Of a stretch of DNA of 64,000 bases, positions 45,019 through 58,319 are shown piece after piece (the stretch's first letter is position 1; each line of letters starts with the position of its first letter). The DNA is from Lethocerus indicus. Lineage: Eukaryota; Arthropoda; Insecta; Hemiptera; Belostomatidae. Where the stretch lies: contig JACDQD010000004.1 in the NCBI GenBank assembly GCA_019843655.1, forward strand, positions 4,774,001 to 4,838,000, given 5' to 3'. The notes beneath the pieces were generated by a model. It searched no databases, was not told the DNA's origin, and saw only the letters and a program-made list of their open reading frames with translations. The position numbers and the translations under genes were made by a program.

Positions 45019-45200
45019 ACCTACCGGCCACGTCAAAGCCACCTGAGTGGGGCATAATGGAGTCACTTATGATCCCCAATGGCAATTCTTGCTGTTCGTC
45101 CAATGCTCGACTGCACGGGCGGGACCTGCGCGGGTTTTTTAAGACGATGATTTTCCAATGGAATTTTACTATCGAGGGCCGTAAAAAGTATATAAATACA
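45019..45200 (-). promoter_or_regulatory. putative promoter and non-coding first exon of the 44-kb gene
   Basis: A TATA-like string lies at about 45188-45197 (it reads TATATAAATA on the plus strand and TATTTATATA on the minus strand). A donor GTAGGT is at 45024-45019. With the acceptor at 44964-44963 this defines a 62-nt 5' UTR intron and a first exon of ~135 nt. The transcription start was not seen directly. Confidence 0.35.
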
Positions 45201-46956
45201 GAAGTACCCGACAATGCCTGGCTGGAATATTTATTACTATTATATATTAAACAAAAATTATTATAAATAATAAAATGTACTACAATATATTTGTACATAA
45301 TTTTGTACTATAAGTAGTTACAGATATTATTAAGTTACTCATTGGATAGTTGCAACAATATATCACCGACACGTAAACGCTATTTCAGAGTTTGGTTCGG
45401 ATAGTTGAACATAAAGTTTACCCGGGGAGTTTTTATAGTAACAACAGATAAGAACAAACTTGACAATCGATTTTGCTCCGAATTTTATAATTACTTCGAC
45501 TATAAAAGTCGATTAATATAAAATAACCTTCGGGGTGTTAAATTAATCGGGGAATATTACGAAACAATTATTTCCATAATTTTTTACTTTATTCGACGCT
45601 AAAACAACTACCGAATATTGTCCGGGGGGAACCGTTATCATCATTACCTCGATATAAATAACGACACGTCGAAATTTCAGAAATTCAAATAACAAAACTG
45701 CGAATCTATATTGAATTTGGCGTGTATAAAATCTGAGAATGATATGTTTACCTTTCGTTTGACGGGCGGACAAGGTCGGAGTAACGTTAGCGGTCGGTCT
45801 GCGGTGACGGCGGCCGCAGGAAAACTGAAGTGTCCGGGCCGGCAGACAGGGGATAAACCTCCTTCGGAGGAACCTTTGATCCTGTGACCCGGGAGCTATC
45901 AGAGAAATCGAAAAATAATCGCCAATTCAAAATCAGTGCCAAGGACTTCCCAAATCGCGACTAATTGCCTACACGCTCTGCTATGTCCACCAGTTGCGCA
46001 ACATCTGAATACAAATGTAGTCTAATACCTTATCCGCTTGGGGTCCTCTGAATCCATCCCCCATAACAGTTCCATTGACAGCACTTCAATAAAATCAATC
46101 GCAGCTCTATCATTGTTCAGGACATCCTTGAGGGCTTTTGATTCGAATCTTACTTGTTTCTTGTATTTTCAGCATGTTGTATGTATTGTTTTTTCAGCCA
46201 GAACGCCCACACGTACCGAGGTGTGTATGCGTGACGTTAGAATGTACTGCACGTGAGTCGTTCAACATTCGCGATTTGTTCTCATTTTATTCATTCTGAT
46301 GTTGGTTTTCAATTGATTTTCATTATTCAATTATAAAGAGTTTATTGTGTGTTCTCTATTATTTTAAGAATGTACTGTAGTTTATTTCTATGTCTAATTA
46401 AAACACTTTTTCTGTGCACGATATTCCTGTAGTTAGTTTGGTTAGTATGCCTCCTGTTACATTTCCTCTTATGCCGATAAGTGAGAGTCCATAATAGTTT
46501 TATGCTACAGTTTGCACCTATTTTGCCATCGGATTTTGGGCTATGGATTGTGCGCATAAAACTCACGCTGTTCAAATTATAGTGGTTTCCTGTGTTTGGT
46601 TTTCGGTGTATGTGGGGTGCATACTACGCGAAGGATTTTTACAGCTGCCATCGTTCCAAAATTAAAAGAAGTTTTATGAGCAAATAACAACAAATCTGAT
46701 CCTCTATTTTCATTTTCTAGAATGTTTATTTGCTAGAGAAACCGTTTTTTTATCAGTACCGAGCACCATAAATAAAATTGCGATTAATTTAATTTTTCAC
46801 AAAGTAAGCTAATTATAAATTACAGCTGAATATCCTTCAGTACAACGACTCTTGGTAAAAATGATGTGTCGTAATCAGTTAACAATTTAACATTTCATCT
46901 GTTATCATTTCATACTGTTTGTTTTTTCTATTTCGAGTACGTTAAAAAAAGAGACG

Positions 46957-46966
46957 TATAAAAAGG
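46957..46966 (+). promoter_or_regulatory. isolated TATA box-like site
   Basis: TATAAAAAGG in CpG-retaining DNA. No initiator at the usual distance and no coding frame downstream were recognised. Confidence 0.25.
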
Positions 46967-48395
46967 CCTGGAACCTTGAATTTATTGCATTAATATTCGG
47001 GCAGTGGCCTTTTTAATGGTTTTTACCACTATAGTATTCTGTTTTGCAGACATCATACTAGGACCAGCAAATACTGACCTATTGAGAAATCCGTAGAGTG
47101 ACAGGTGTCTACGCAAATATGTTTTATAATGTCTATAATAATTTATAATAATCGGGTAAATTTTGTTTTTTATGTCTTCGACGACTGTTTATACGTATGT
47201 CCTGAAACAGGAAACGTTTGATTACGAAACTTGCAGGCTTTGATAAAAGTGGCGTCTTTTCGGATTTTTGTTTTTGAAGCACGATGACGTGTGATTGGGA
47301 AAAAAATTGGATGTACAATTTGGCCGATTGCCCAATAAAGGTTATGATAAGAAGGGTCACAGTCGCTCCAGCACCGTGCGGAAACCGACGCCTGACCGAG
47401 ATTCATATCGGTCTAGAACGTGATTTTTTAACACCATCCAACACATATTCACTACCGACATAAAAGTTAAACGAGAATTTAATATTTTATTCTTCATTCA
47501 CTCGAGTGTGTACAGAATATATTCGCCATTCGTTTCAGATTGGCCGCGACACTACTGCACCATCTAAACTTTCAATAGAAAATACCTTTTAAGAAACAAA
47601 CTACCGAACGGCATGCGTTACAATTAGTTCAGATTATTTGTGTCCACGAAAGTCTACGATTGTTCTGAGTAGTATAATTGTGTGTACCAGTTCTTCTCCC
47701 GATCAGTTCAAATTGGTAAATGATAGAAAAAATGTGTATTCCATTAATTTTCATTACAATTAACGATTGTAGGAATCAACGGTGTAATGAATTCCTTATA
47801 CGGAAATGTTGAAACTTTTAAAAATCCCGCCCTAGGGTTGGTTCGTCCAGTTGAAGCAGGGAAGCAACATCGTTTGCTTCTCGTGGCACGAGGTAGCAGC
47901 AACCACTGCTTTCGCGAACATTTCGCGTTTTACTTTTTTGAGGTCGATAAGTTATGAAATATTTCCCCAAATTTTTATTATTTTACATTAAACATTCCGA
48001 TGGGATATTCATATATATGACAACTACGGTTAAATGTGACACTGTCACACGTTTTTTCGAAAAAGAAAAATGAATTCGCGAAAAACGGAATCGACCAGTT
48101 GAAGTTCATTGTAGTTAATTAGTGCACTGGTTCTAGTACATTCCCATTACAATTTAAAAGATAACCAAACATTGGAATCTAGGTTATTTTGTATCTAGGT
48201 TTTACCCAAAAATAGTCAACATGCATTCATTAAAAGTAGGTTTGTGTGTTGGCCATTAATCATAGACGAAGAAGGGTCAACACGCGTCCGTTTGTTTCCG
48301 ACTACTACCATTTTGACCCCCTCCTCATTCATCTTGATCTTTTATCTTTATTTTAATTCAAAATTAGTGACTGGATTCAAAATGTTCAACCTGCT

Positions 48396-48399
48396 TATA

Positions 48400-48455
<56 letters not shown>
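48396..48455. repeat. (TA)n microsatellite
   Basis: About 60 bases of alternating T and A with one G interruption at 48405. Confidence 0.95.
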
Positions 48456-48456
<1 letters not shown>

Positions 48457-50475
48457 CATATATATTAACGGTGGATTCTCCCTCAAAAGTACACTAGTGA
48501 TTATCGAAACCAGTTTTACTGCGTTTTCTATAGATTTAATGTGATGTAGCGAGTGAGTGAGACAACTATAGTTCTCTGTTTTGTTCTATAGAAAACGAAA
48601 GTCACGTCCCTCTATTGTATAACGGATAGTGCGGCGAACAATAAATGGTATTTGGAGAAGGCAGGAAATGGGTTTTGGAGAAGGAGCGGTCGAGGTTCTC
48701 TTACAATGGTGCCCAGGTGCTTAGCCGGCTTTTAAATGTTTTTAACACACCTGAACCTACTCGATACCAACAAATGTACGGTGGCCCTCTTCCCGGCACT
48801 GTAAAGTACAACGCGACCTTTCTGCCCGCCTACATATTTACTGCCCGGTACCATTTGTGAAAATACCCGACCCCAAATGCCTTCAAGCGCATGCGGCTAA
48901 TACTGAAAAATTATTGTTCCCGCCGAGTTTTAAGCCGCGTTCAATATTACCGCCAGTTTAAAAAACGTTTTCAACATTTTACTTACTCCATCATAAATAC
49001 ATTTGGAGGCAAGAGAAAGTTCTATTTCGAATTTCTAAATAAAGAAATCGCGAAATAATTGAAGTCCCAAAGTTATATTAAAATGGGCCTGTGCTCAAAA
49101 ATCATAAAACGTACGTTCATTATTGTTGACTGTTCTTATAACATTCTCCAATAGGAGGATAAGGACTTTTGGATAGGCATTTCATATTAATAAAATGGAG
49201 GTTCTCCGATCAATATTTTACAAATGTATTTAATATATATTTTTTTAAATCGCTAAATTAATGGCGGCAGCTTGTCTAGGATATTCGAACTAATTGAGAC
49301 CTTAATAATAGGACAATAAATATAAGGGTGTGAGGTGAAACTGTTGGGACTTGTGAGTGAGCTTACCTAGTGGCCGGCGGGACATCATCAAATTACCTGA
49401 GAGTGAGTGAGTTTATTTTCTTTGGTTGCTCTCGTCAATATACCTCACCGCTCGAGTGCTTAGATTCAACTGCGGGCCCGGCCCTGCCAAAATATCCGAA
49501 CGGTAAAACGCCTTTGTCCCTCATTTATTTTCGGTCGGTGCAGTTCGGTTCTTGAACTTTTAGAAATGAAAGAAACTTTGTTAAATAGAAAGAGGTTAGA
49601 TAAATAAAATAGCGGTGTTATTTTCCCCCGTACAAATTCGAAACTGGCATTATCTCATTTTGCGTATGAAATGTTATTAAAAAGAATTGTGTTTTGGGCT
49701 ACTGATTTTCTAGAACAGATGAGTAGTATAATTCCTGGCAGAAACAGAGTTAAGACAGTCTTTTTTGGGCATTCTTAAGATCCAACAAAATTCGCTCGTA
49801 TATTGGGAAAACATTTCTTTTAATTATTATTAATTATTTGTTAAATGTCTTAATTCTAAAACAATTAAATACTTATTTTTTCGTTTAATTGAAATCGATT
49901 TAATTTTTTTAGTTAACTTTCGGAATGTAAAGTTGGCTGGGAAAAAAGGAACTGGTTAACATTCCCTGTTCTTGATTTATAAACAAGCGAGACGGTAATT
50001 TGATGAATTGAATGACTCCTTATGCAATTGAATACAAGAAGTAGAGGCAATCAACAAACAGTGTGGAAGATTGGCGCCTCTTCTGCAGAATGAATGAATG
50101 CAATAATGTTCTCAATACTAGGTCTACGTTTCGTATACTGGATGCTATCAAATTGGAAATATGTTCATATACTTTGAATATTTATTTCTAAAAATTCATT
50201 CATCGTCATTAAGTTCAAAACAATTTGTCCTTCCATTCATTACTGTTTTCCTTACAGAGAGAAGATGTCTCCCCACGTATCTCCATACATTTTGAAAGTA
50301 TGCAATTTTATTAGGGCCCATCAAATATAATATCGATTCGCTGAGTCGCCCGTGAGCCGTCTGTATATAGGCCCGGTACGCCCTTCTTGTTCCCCAATAT
50401 GGTGGAAAAGCCGGACCTCCCGAGAAATTGCTGCGCTTAAGGCTACTGTCTCATATAGATAGAGAACCTTAGTGC

Positions 50476-50477
<2 letters not shown>

Positions 50478-50528
<51 letters not shown>
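50478..50528. repeat. (TA)n(TG)n microsatellite
   Basis: About 40 bases of TA followed by ~10 of TG. It directly abuts the dispersed repeat at 50554. Confidence 0.95.
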
Positions 50529-50553
50529 TTCTCTCTCCTCTCGCTGGTTTGGT

Positions 50554-50588
50554 CTTTTGCTAGACCGGTTTCGGCTGCTTGCCATCTT
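50554..50588 (+). repeat. dispersed repeat with ACCGGTTTCGGCTGCTTGCC core, copy 1
   Basis: A 35-bp stretch matches 56157-56191 on the opposite strand at 32 of 35 positions. A shorter, more diverged relative is at 53881-53907. It looks like the end of an interspersed element; the full element was not delimited. Confidence 0.7.
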
Positions 50589-50738
50589 CAGTCGCGGTGT
50601 TAGTCACTTTGGCACTTCGGATGTTTTTTGGGCATCCTCACTACACTGTCAATAGCACTTGTACTGTGGTGGTTGTCTGTTTGTCGTCTTATAAATTGGC
50701 TTACGTTTTTTCGGATTATCGGTCCAATATATATTATA

Positions 50739-50850
50739 ATCGGTGCATGTGCACCGAACGAACTTTAGTTAAATACATTTCCGCACCACACTCAGGGGGG
50801 CGCTAGTTAATCGGTGCTTGTGCACCCTACGAACTTTAATTAAGTACATT
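50739..50850 (+). repeat. 71-bp tandem duplication with GGTGCA-TGCACC palindrome, copies 2 and 3
   Basis: CGGTGCATGTGCACCG at 50741-50756 is a near-perfect palindrome. A diverged second copy starts at 50812, 71 bp on, and both continue with a related ACGAACTTTARTTAARTACATT. The stretch from 50780 onward matches copy 1 at 38294. Confidence 0.7.
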
Positions 50851-53800
50851 ACTAGCGCATGATGAATGCGGAATCACGCGTATATGAATTATCCATAAAT
50901 GGGACCACAGGATGTGGATAAATTTAGCTCATATTGACGGCAGAATAATACGCGAGAGAAAACTGTAGTTTATATTGGAATCAAGAAGAGGCGGGAGGGG
51001 AATGAGTTAATGTAGCTCGTCGCTCACAAACGGCCACTTAATAGCTTTCATGTGTTCCATTAATGTCACGAATCCTCGTAGAAATTGTGAGGAAGAGTGG
51101 TAGAGACCTGCTCTACCACTATGGTTAGTATATAAGGAGTGAGTCCGGTTATACTTAAACTTAACTGCCAAAGAAATTATTACCATTTTCAATTAAACTT
51201 GTACATTTCTTTCTAATTTGAATCGTGTAGTTAATGATGAAAATGAAATTGAAGTTGAAAAACTTGATTTACAGCGTGGGTAACAATGCACGCTAATAAG
51301 GTGCAGAAACATTTCCCAATTCACTTAGATGGGTAGGAAATGAAATTTAACTAGCTAATTGACAAAGTAAGAAAGACCAGAGATTCCAATCCAAAAGTCC
51401 TTCGAACCATCCTTTATGTTCCCTGGTATGTTTCAAATCGCACCGTTCGTCATGAAATCAACATACCAAGTTTCATTGCCGCCTCACTTAGAATAATAAT
51501 TCACTCGTTGAAGCCTTCTCTTCCTATCCATTATGACCCCTCCTCGCCATGACGGCTTAAACGCCACTGGCCTTCAGTGGCGGAGATCATCTATAGATCG
51601 GATATACGTCAAAAGTACCATCACCGGGTGGTTTATTAATTGTGTGAAACAAGAGAAAACAAATTAATAAACCGCAATTGTACTTACAGGCGTTATATGT
51701 GCTGTTTGTACACAGTTACATAGTGTCCATTATAGTGTCTAATTGATCTCTGATAAACCGAGTCCGCAACGGTATGAGGTCCGGTTCAGACATCGACGGT
51801 AGAGTGCCTCAATCAAACATTCGTTGATAGTGAATACCCGCAAACGGAACAGACGATGCTGGGTGCTACGTGACACCCCCCCCCCGCTCCCATACCCCGG
51901 GAACTCTGTTCTCATGTCACGTTTATGCTAATTAATTACAAACTAATGTTGTATACTTTCCAATGGATACGAGATAAGAGGGGCGCTCCTCCGGGGAAAC
52001 CGGCTCGTGGTTTCGGGGATAAGATAAGAGTGAAGTCGTGGCAGGTGGCCGCCGGCAGCCGGCAGCTGGCTAATTGAGTTGCCGCCGTTGATATTACGCG
52101 ATCTGCCCGATCGCTATGCGGGGCCCACAATACCATAATAGTCATAACACGATAATTCGGACTTCCTGTCGCCGATAACCTATTAAATTATCGATCTTAT
52201 TCTGTGTAATGCCACCCAACTATGTGATAGATCCTCTATAAATAACTATGCGAATAGGTGTAATAAATAGAAATTAGAACATGAGATACCTAATAGTAAA
52301 CCTTAATTGAATGCTTGAATTAGGTTACCGACCGTTACCGAGTATAATGTATTAATGGTTATAAATTGACGAATTTTATATAAATAAATTCCCACTCGTC
52401 GTATTTGAGCCTGCACTGTGTTATGTAAAAACAAAGTTTAACAAAACAGGTTGCTCAATATAAGGTGAAGTGGACGCGGGGGCGGGGGAGTGGGAACGCA
52501 AATTGCTGTCCTGGCCTTCAGTCGAGGACCCTCCCCCCCCCTTCGTCTAATGTCCGGACAACAACCACCCCCGCGTTTTTATTATGTCTTTATATTAATA
52601 CTTTAGGGCAGGCGAAAAACGAGATTAAATCTAATATCCGGCCCTTACAGCGAAAGGCTCTTAGATCCGTCTCGACCGTGCATATCTATTGTTCCCCCTC
52701 TATAGGACCCCCTTGGGGGAATTCCATGAACATGAAGGGAGGTTTATATGATAAGTAAAAGGGATTGGACAATTTTAAGTTCGCCTGTTGTTAATTTATA
52801 ATGTACACGCCGTTATATTTCCTCAAGCTAATAATCATAAAAATCTAAAAACAAAAGTTAGATACGCTTCTTTTTAATCTGAAAATGTCGCAGTGAATGG
52901 AAGTAAGATTAATGAAAGGATAGTGTGAGAAATACTTTAATTGAGTTTTGACTTTGCCTGGGGGGCAAGTTTATTGACTTCCTGTATTACTAAAAATCTC
53001 AAATTGTTCCACGATCCCGAAACTTTTGCTCCGATCGTTCAAAGAATTGTTTGGCGCGGAGTTAAAACAGTTTGACCTTTTGAAAATCCGGAGATTTCTG
53101 TATAAGAAAGAACAGAGGAAAAATGTTGACTGTGACAGGGGGTTATTTATGAGTTGAGTGGATGCTGTACTGTACCCCAAATGTGCATCCTGTCTTCTTT
53201 GTCAATTTCCCGCCGGAAATAGGGCCGTCACCCGCTTTCCTTTTTGTCCGAACGGGATTGAAATTGTAAAATAAACTTTGATTTTTTAAACTCAGACTCT
53301 TTTTTCTCCCGTCCAACATTTCCAGATCTACAAAAGCCATTTCCATAATATTCGATCTGAAATTGACGCGTGTTCGATTTGTTGTACAGATAAAACTCGT
53401 GCATTATTTACGAAACAGACGTCTAAAGAAAAAATTCAACAAAGTTCGTTGCCAGCCCCGAACGGTCCATTAAAAACACAAGCTATTAGACCCATTGTAG
53501 TTCCAAGCATTTTTAGTATGGTTGGACATTTTTATTAAAGTGATAACAGAGTCTCATAATAATTTTATTATACAATCACACCGCAAGAATGATGATACCG
53601 TGCCGAGTCCTTCGCCTAAATTTATTTCTTCTCATTCCGTTAATTCGATTTTAAGATTAACGCATAGTAGTAAAGAAATTGTTGAAGTTTAATATCGAAA
53701 AGATAAATTATCGACCGCTTTAGCAAGGGACAAGCTGTTATAATACAAGATAAATTCCTCAAATTACTTTCAAGGATTAAGCACTTGTAATTTCAAAGAC

Positions 53801-53880
53801 AAACGAGCTGGACTGGAGAAATTTGAACAAGCATCCCCCCCGCATTGCCATTGTACTGTTAGTGCGATATAAAATCATGA

Positions 53881-53907
53881 TTTTCCTAAGATCGGTTTCG
53901 GCTTCTT
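53881..53907 (+). repeat. diverged copy of the ACCGGTTTCGGCTG repeat
   Basis: AAGATCGGTTTCGGCTTCTTA aligns with the core at 50554-50588 with one indel and a few mismatches. Confidence 0.4.
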
Positions 53908-54370
53908 AGACACTTAACATTAATAATTTGCGGAATTTTCACTCATATTAAATTACTTAAATTTAAAAAATATTACAATAATATTTATCCTTTATTGTGC
54001 AAGATAAAAATTAATGTGGAACACGAAGCAATTATTACGGTTTTGTAGGATCGCTAATTTCCGCGAGAATCAATTTTTTTGAATTTTATTATGCGGCCGA
54101 AATCGTTCAACCCTTTCAGAAAAATTACTCCGGGGTAACTGTAAGTGTACGGACGGGAATTAGGACGCGGGCGTAATTAATTAATTGGCAAAAATGAGCC
54201 GACGACTGAAGAAAGGGTAGGGATAATAATATTGGGCGGAAGAAATAAAGCGGCGGGGCCCGGTGAAATTGTCGAGAATGGGGCACGTGGCGCTCAATTT
54301 GCCTCGGGTTTCGAATTACCTGTTGGGGGCGCGAATTGAAGGAAGACACCGCCCCACCGGCCCCGTCCAT

Positions 54371-54380
54371 TATATAAATA
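54371..54380 (+). promoter_or_regulatory. isolated TATA box-like site downstream of a TAATTA cluster
   Basis: TATATAAATA, preceded ~200 bp upstream by GTAATTAATTAATTGG, a cluster of homeodomain-type TAATTA cores. No coding frame with support follows on the plus strand. Could mark an unannotated transcript or be chance. Confidence 0.25.
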
Positions 54381-56156
54381 TACCTCGCCTATCAATCATT
54401 AACCCCTCATTGTACCGATCGAATTGTGTCACCCATTATTGTCTGGAATTATACCGATAATTTCCCTCGGACTATTTCAATTTGTCGACTCGCTTTATCC
54501 TCCAGGTAATACTGGAATATAAGACGTGTCGCCTTGACGTGGTCCGGCCACTTATTGACGGTTGCGTAACGTGATGTTCACGAGACAACAGTACCGGTAC
54601 TAGAAAATGGAATATTCCAAACTCTTGTGATCAAGGTTGTCTAATTTTTATTCGAATAAAATTCATTCGGCACTTTTTAACCAATATTTAATATAATAAT
54701 TACCGAATGATACGGAATATCCGAATTCCTGCCAGACCAATCGGTTTCCACCAAAGAGGAATTCTTTTTCATAGGGTTGGCTGGTGATCAAAGCATTAGG
54801 CTACTGCGAGTCGAATGCTACAGAGAATTTTCAGCTTAGTTAAAAACCCCGGGGGATGTGCGTAATTTTGAAAGGGATCTTGGGGGGATTAGCCGTCGTG
54901 GGTGTTGCCACGTTGGCCGATGATGGTCGAACATTTGAAGGAAGAAGTTGAAGGGGGGCGGGATAGGAGGGCCTTTAACGGGCCATCGTGCCCGCTAGCC
55001 GAGCGACGGCTTTCCCCTAATTGTCACTCACTGGGAAAGAAGGCCCGGCGCAGAATACAAACCGCCCCATTCAACCGGCCCTCCATCGGCGGCCAACTTA
55101 AAGCTTCCTTATCTTTCTGAAATACGAATATGAAATCAGAATATGAAAAGCCATTTGAGTGTGCGGGTCAAACGACGTAGTCATCGTATTCCATTGTTAA
55201 GACTGTCCACGCTTATTCTCCCCCTTATTCAGATTGGTACTGATTTCATTGAATCCCAATTTCTAAATTGCGTGCGGAATGATATCTTGAACTGTCGTGG
55301 ATAACTTTTTTTGTATTATTATTGTCTTTTTTTGGGAACGTTGCTGTGCACCACTTTGACTAGATGGTTCGCAGGATGCTTAACTTTGAACCTATATACC
55401 TGAATAATTAACTATATTAAAAACGGAATGCAATTGACAATGGCGAGAAAGCGAGATTGGTATCGCTTACGACCAAACAGGCGTACGGAAACGGAAGATA
55501 CGTTTTAGGACCAGTTCCTCTAACAACCGATTTCTGGTAATATGTTGTTGCCAAGTATATTCCATCAACAAATAAACGTCATTAAGAATCAAAAACTCGC
55601 AATTCATATCACTGTGACCGTGGGTCATGGTGGACCTCGGAGTGCGATTCACCAATAGGTGCCTTCGGAGAGTATTTAAAACCCGTCGTGAAATCCTCGT
55701 GTTATCCTCCGTCCGTGATTCGCTTATGTTGATGAACGATAGCGACATTTGAAACAAAACAAATCGAACCCAATGCCGTTTAGAGATGGCGGCCACGGGC
55801 GCCAAACCCAACGCTAATTCCTTCTAATTGTAAACCCGTGTACAGCCGAATTTCCAACTCTGTACGCAACCCAACCACCGCATCCGACCCTCGTGTTTAT
55901 CCAAGAACGTTCGCCATTCATCAACGCATACCGCAATTTGGCCGAGAGGAGAGACTCGGCTATACGTTGAACTAACACGTACAGTGTGGGGGCACACTAC
56001 ATGGCACCGGGTTTGTAAAAAAATTTCCAACGGATTTTCCCATCCAACGGAAATAAGAGTTTAAAAATATGCATATAAATAAAGAAAGGCCTGCGATTCG
56101 GATTATGTACAATTATTATCTACTATATATGAAAAATACTGAGTCTGTGTAAAGTA

Positions 56157-56191
56157 AAGATGGCGAGCAGCCGAAACCGTTCTAGTAAAAG
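56157..56191 (-). repeat. dispersed repeat with ACCGGTTTCGGCTGCTTGCC core, copy 2 (inverted)
   Basis: Reverse-complement match to 50554-50588, 32 of 35 identical. Confidence 0.7.
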
Positions 56192-58132
56192 AGGCCCAAG
56201 ATCGAAAAAACTACAGTAAATATTATTATATTTAGGTTAGCAGAATTATCAAACTCCATTCGTAGAGCATTCCGGTATAACACCGCTGTCAGCACATTTG
56301 AACGGAAGTTATCTGATACCTTTGTCGACCCAGTACCACCAGTAATAACATAAACTTGTAATTTATTTCTAAACTAACCCTCCAATTTAGGTACCGCCGA
56401 ACTTAGGTAGGATGGTGTTATGGCGAATCTTAATATCGCCATAATTTATTAGTTACTAAGTAAGTGGATTTTCCAACATTAAGGTACGAGTTAAAGACAA
56501 AGTCAACTGGTCGACAATGCAGTTAAAAATGGCTTCTTTAAACAACACTTCAGCTAATTAAATCGAGAACTGATAGAATTTACCTTGTCTGGAAAACTGA
56601 GAAGGGTGATGGGATGTTGGGGATTTCGCAAGATTGGATGGAATTGCATTCTTTTCTCTGACATCGTAAAGGGACTGGAAGAACCAATGGCCTAATGGCG
56701 ACACTAACAGGATCCCTAAACAAAAGGGGAAGGCGGCCCGAGTTACTAACCGGATTGTGAACCTTTTTCTTAAGAAGGCACCGAAGGCCATTTACTTTCA
56801 ATTAATGAGTGCTCTTTCGGTCAGATAAAACGCAATAAAGAGATATTTATTTTTAGTCGCCAGTAGTTGAGAGAATGTGTGTTTCTAATTGATAAAAGTT
56901 ATTGTCGGATCAATTTCCTCTTGCGAATAACGATGAAGTAACATGTTCATAATTCTAAATGAACGTTTCATGAAATCCCGTTATGATGGATGAAATGGTA
57001 CATTTATTGAAATAAATAATATAACGGGGAGAACCCATGTTGAACCATCTGTCAAAGTTTACCGAAAAAGCAAAAATAAAATTCCATTTTGTATAAACAT
57101 ATTTTTGTAACTTTAAATAGTTATTTAGTTAAGAGACTGAGTAATCGGTCTCCCCCCGCTTTTGTGGTTCGTAACAAGTCTATTAAAGGAGATTCAAGCA
57201 TTCATTGAAAATTACCAGAAACAAATTACTTCTGACGATAGGAGGACTGAGAGAACCCAAGTAACATGAAAACCGGTTTCATTCGCATTCTAATTTATTT
57301 GCCGGCAAATGTGTCCGCCCCAGGACAACTCCCAATTCTCTTTCAGAAGTACTTTGTTGGTGCAAACAGCGGGATTTATCGCCCCCGTAGAACTAATTAT
57401 GAAGTGAGTCCTCCGCCACTGTTTATTTGAACTTCTGATGATTGACTCGTCCCGGTGGGCCGGCACGAAATTACTTCTTTGGTTATTTAACCAAAAACAA
57501 ATACCAAAAGGACAAAAAAAAATCAGGAAAAATGGAAGAGAAAAAGTTTCCTTCCCCCCTCCCACCATTGTGGACCGACCTTTAACTGGAAACCGATAAT
57601 TGGTATCGGAAGAGTTGTCTTAAAAATACTAAATGTATGGGGACACAGACACATAGATAATAAAAAAGAAGAGGTTAATCATTGTCGTTCTCCTTGTATT
57701 GTTGAATTCTCTATTGTTAATTATTGTTATTGCACTAAATTTTGCTTTATATAGTTTTGTTCCCTCGAAAAAAATTCACAAAATTATTAAGAAATGGTGT
57801 CTTCCGCGCTATTCCAACTATAAGTATAGTAACCCAATAACTGCACTAAATTATGAATGTAGAACAAGTTGGCAGATACATAACAATTATTGCGAAATGG
57901 AAATAACAGACGGAGGTGATTTTCATATTTCAGCGTTTCTTTTATGTAACAAACTTTTATATTTTTAAATTATTATCACTTGACGTCTGTGATAACAAGA
58001 AAGGATTTGGAGTGCTGGTGCATACAACCACATCGTCCTTTAATCTTGACTGGACAGGTTGTATGTGTTGGCGAACACTCCATTGTCCGAACCGGCTAAA
58101 AATATTTACACCGCATTATCTGATATTCACAG

Positions 58133-58319
58133 CAGTTTTATCTCTGAAATGCACACGGTGTGTAGACACAAGGACCATATGTGTGCATAAGCTAAGTGTT
58201 CGTAGTAGCCAGTATGTCGAACAATTGATAAAAGCTGCAGAGGGCCCATTAAATAAAACTAAAAAAATTGTAGGCGTTGTTCTACAACAAGTCACAAAGG
58301 TTCGTCCATCTGCTGATAG
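58133..58319 (+). other. exon-like open frame, function unknown
   Basis: A 187-nt open stretch lies between TATTCACAG and GTAAAT, with phases 1 and 2. It includes KCTRCVDTRTICVHKL and VEQLIKAAEGPLNKTKK. The frame is open further upstream as well. No family was recognised and no partner exon found; it may be chance or a relic of a mobile element. Confidence 0.2.

Noticed and set aside
44441..45298. 285-codon minus-strand frame with polyproline and His/Arg-rich ends
   Set aside because: It crosses the real gene in a shifted phase. Only its proline tract is in the true frame, and the His/Arg/Leu part is the same DNA read out of phase.
45835..45905. GC-rich patch with CCTCC-TTC-GGAGG hairpin near 45.9 kb
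   Set aside because: The 5-bp stem is too short to support a structured RNA, and nothing else marks it as functional.
55467..55811. 114-codon minus-strand frame
   Set aside because: No domain, no promoter and unremarkable composition; expected by chance in this GC range.
57916..58132. Upstream part of the 135-codon plus-strand frame
   Set aside because: AT-rich hydrophobic run with no motif. Only the segment between splice-like sites was kept, with low confidence.
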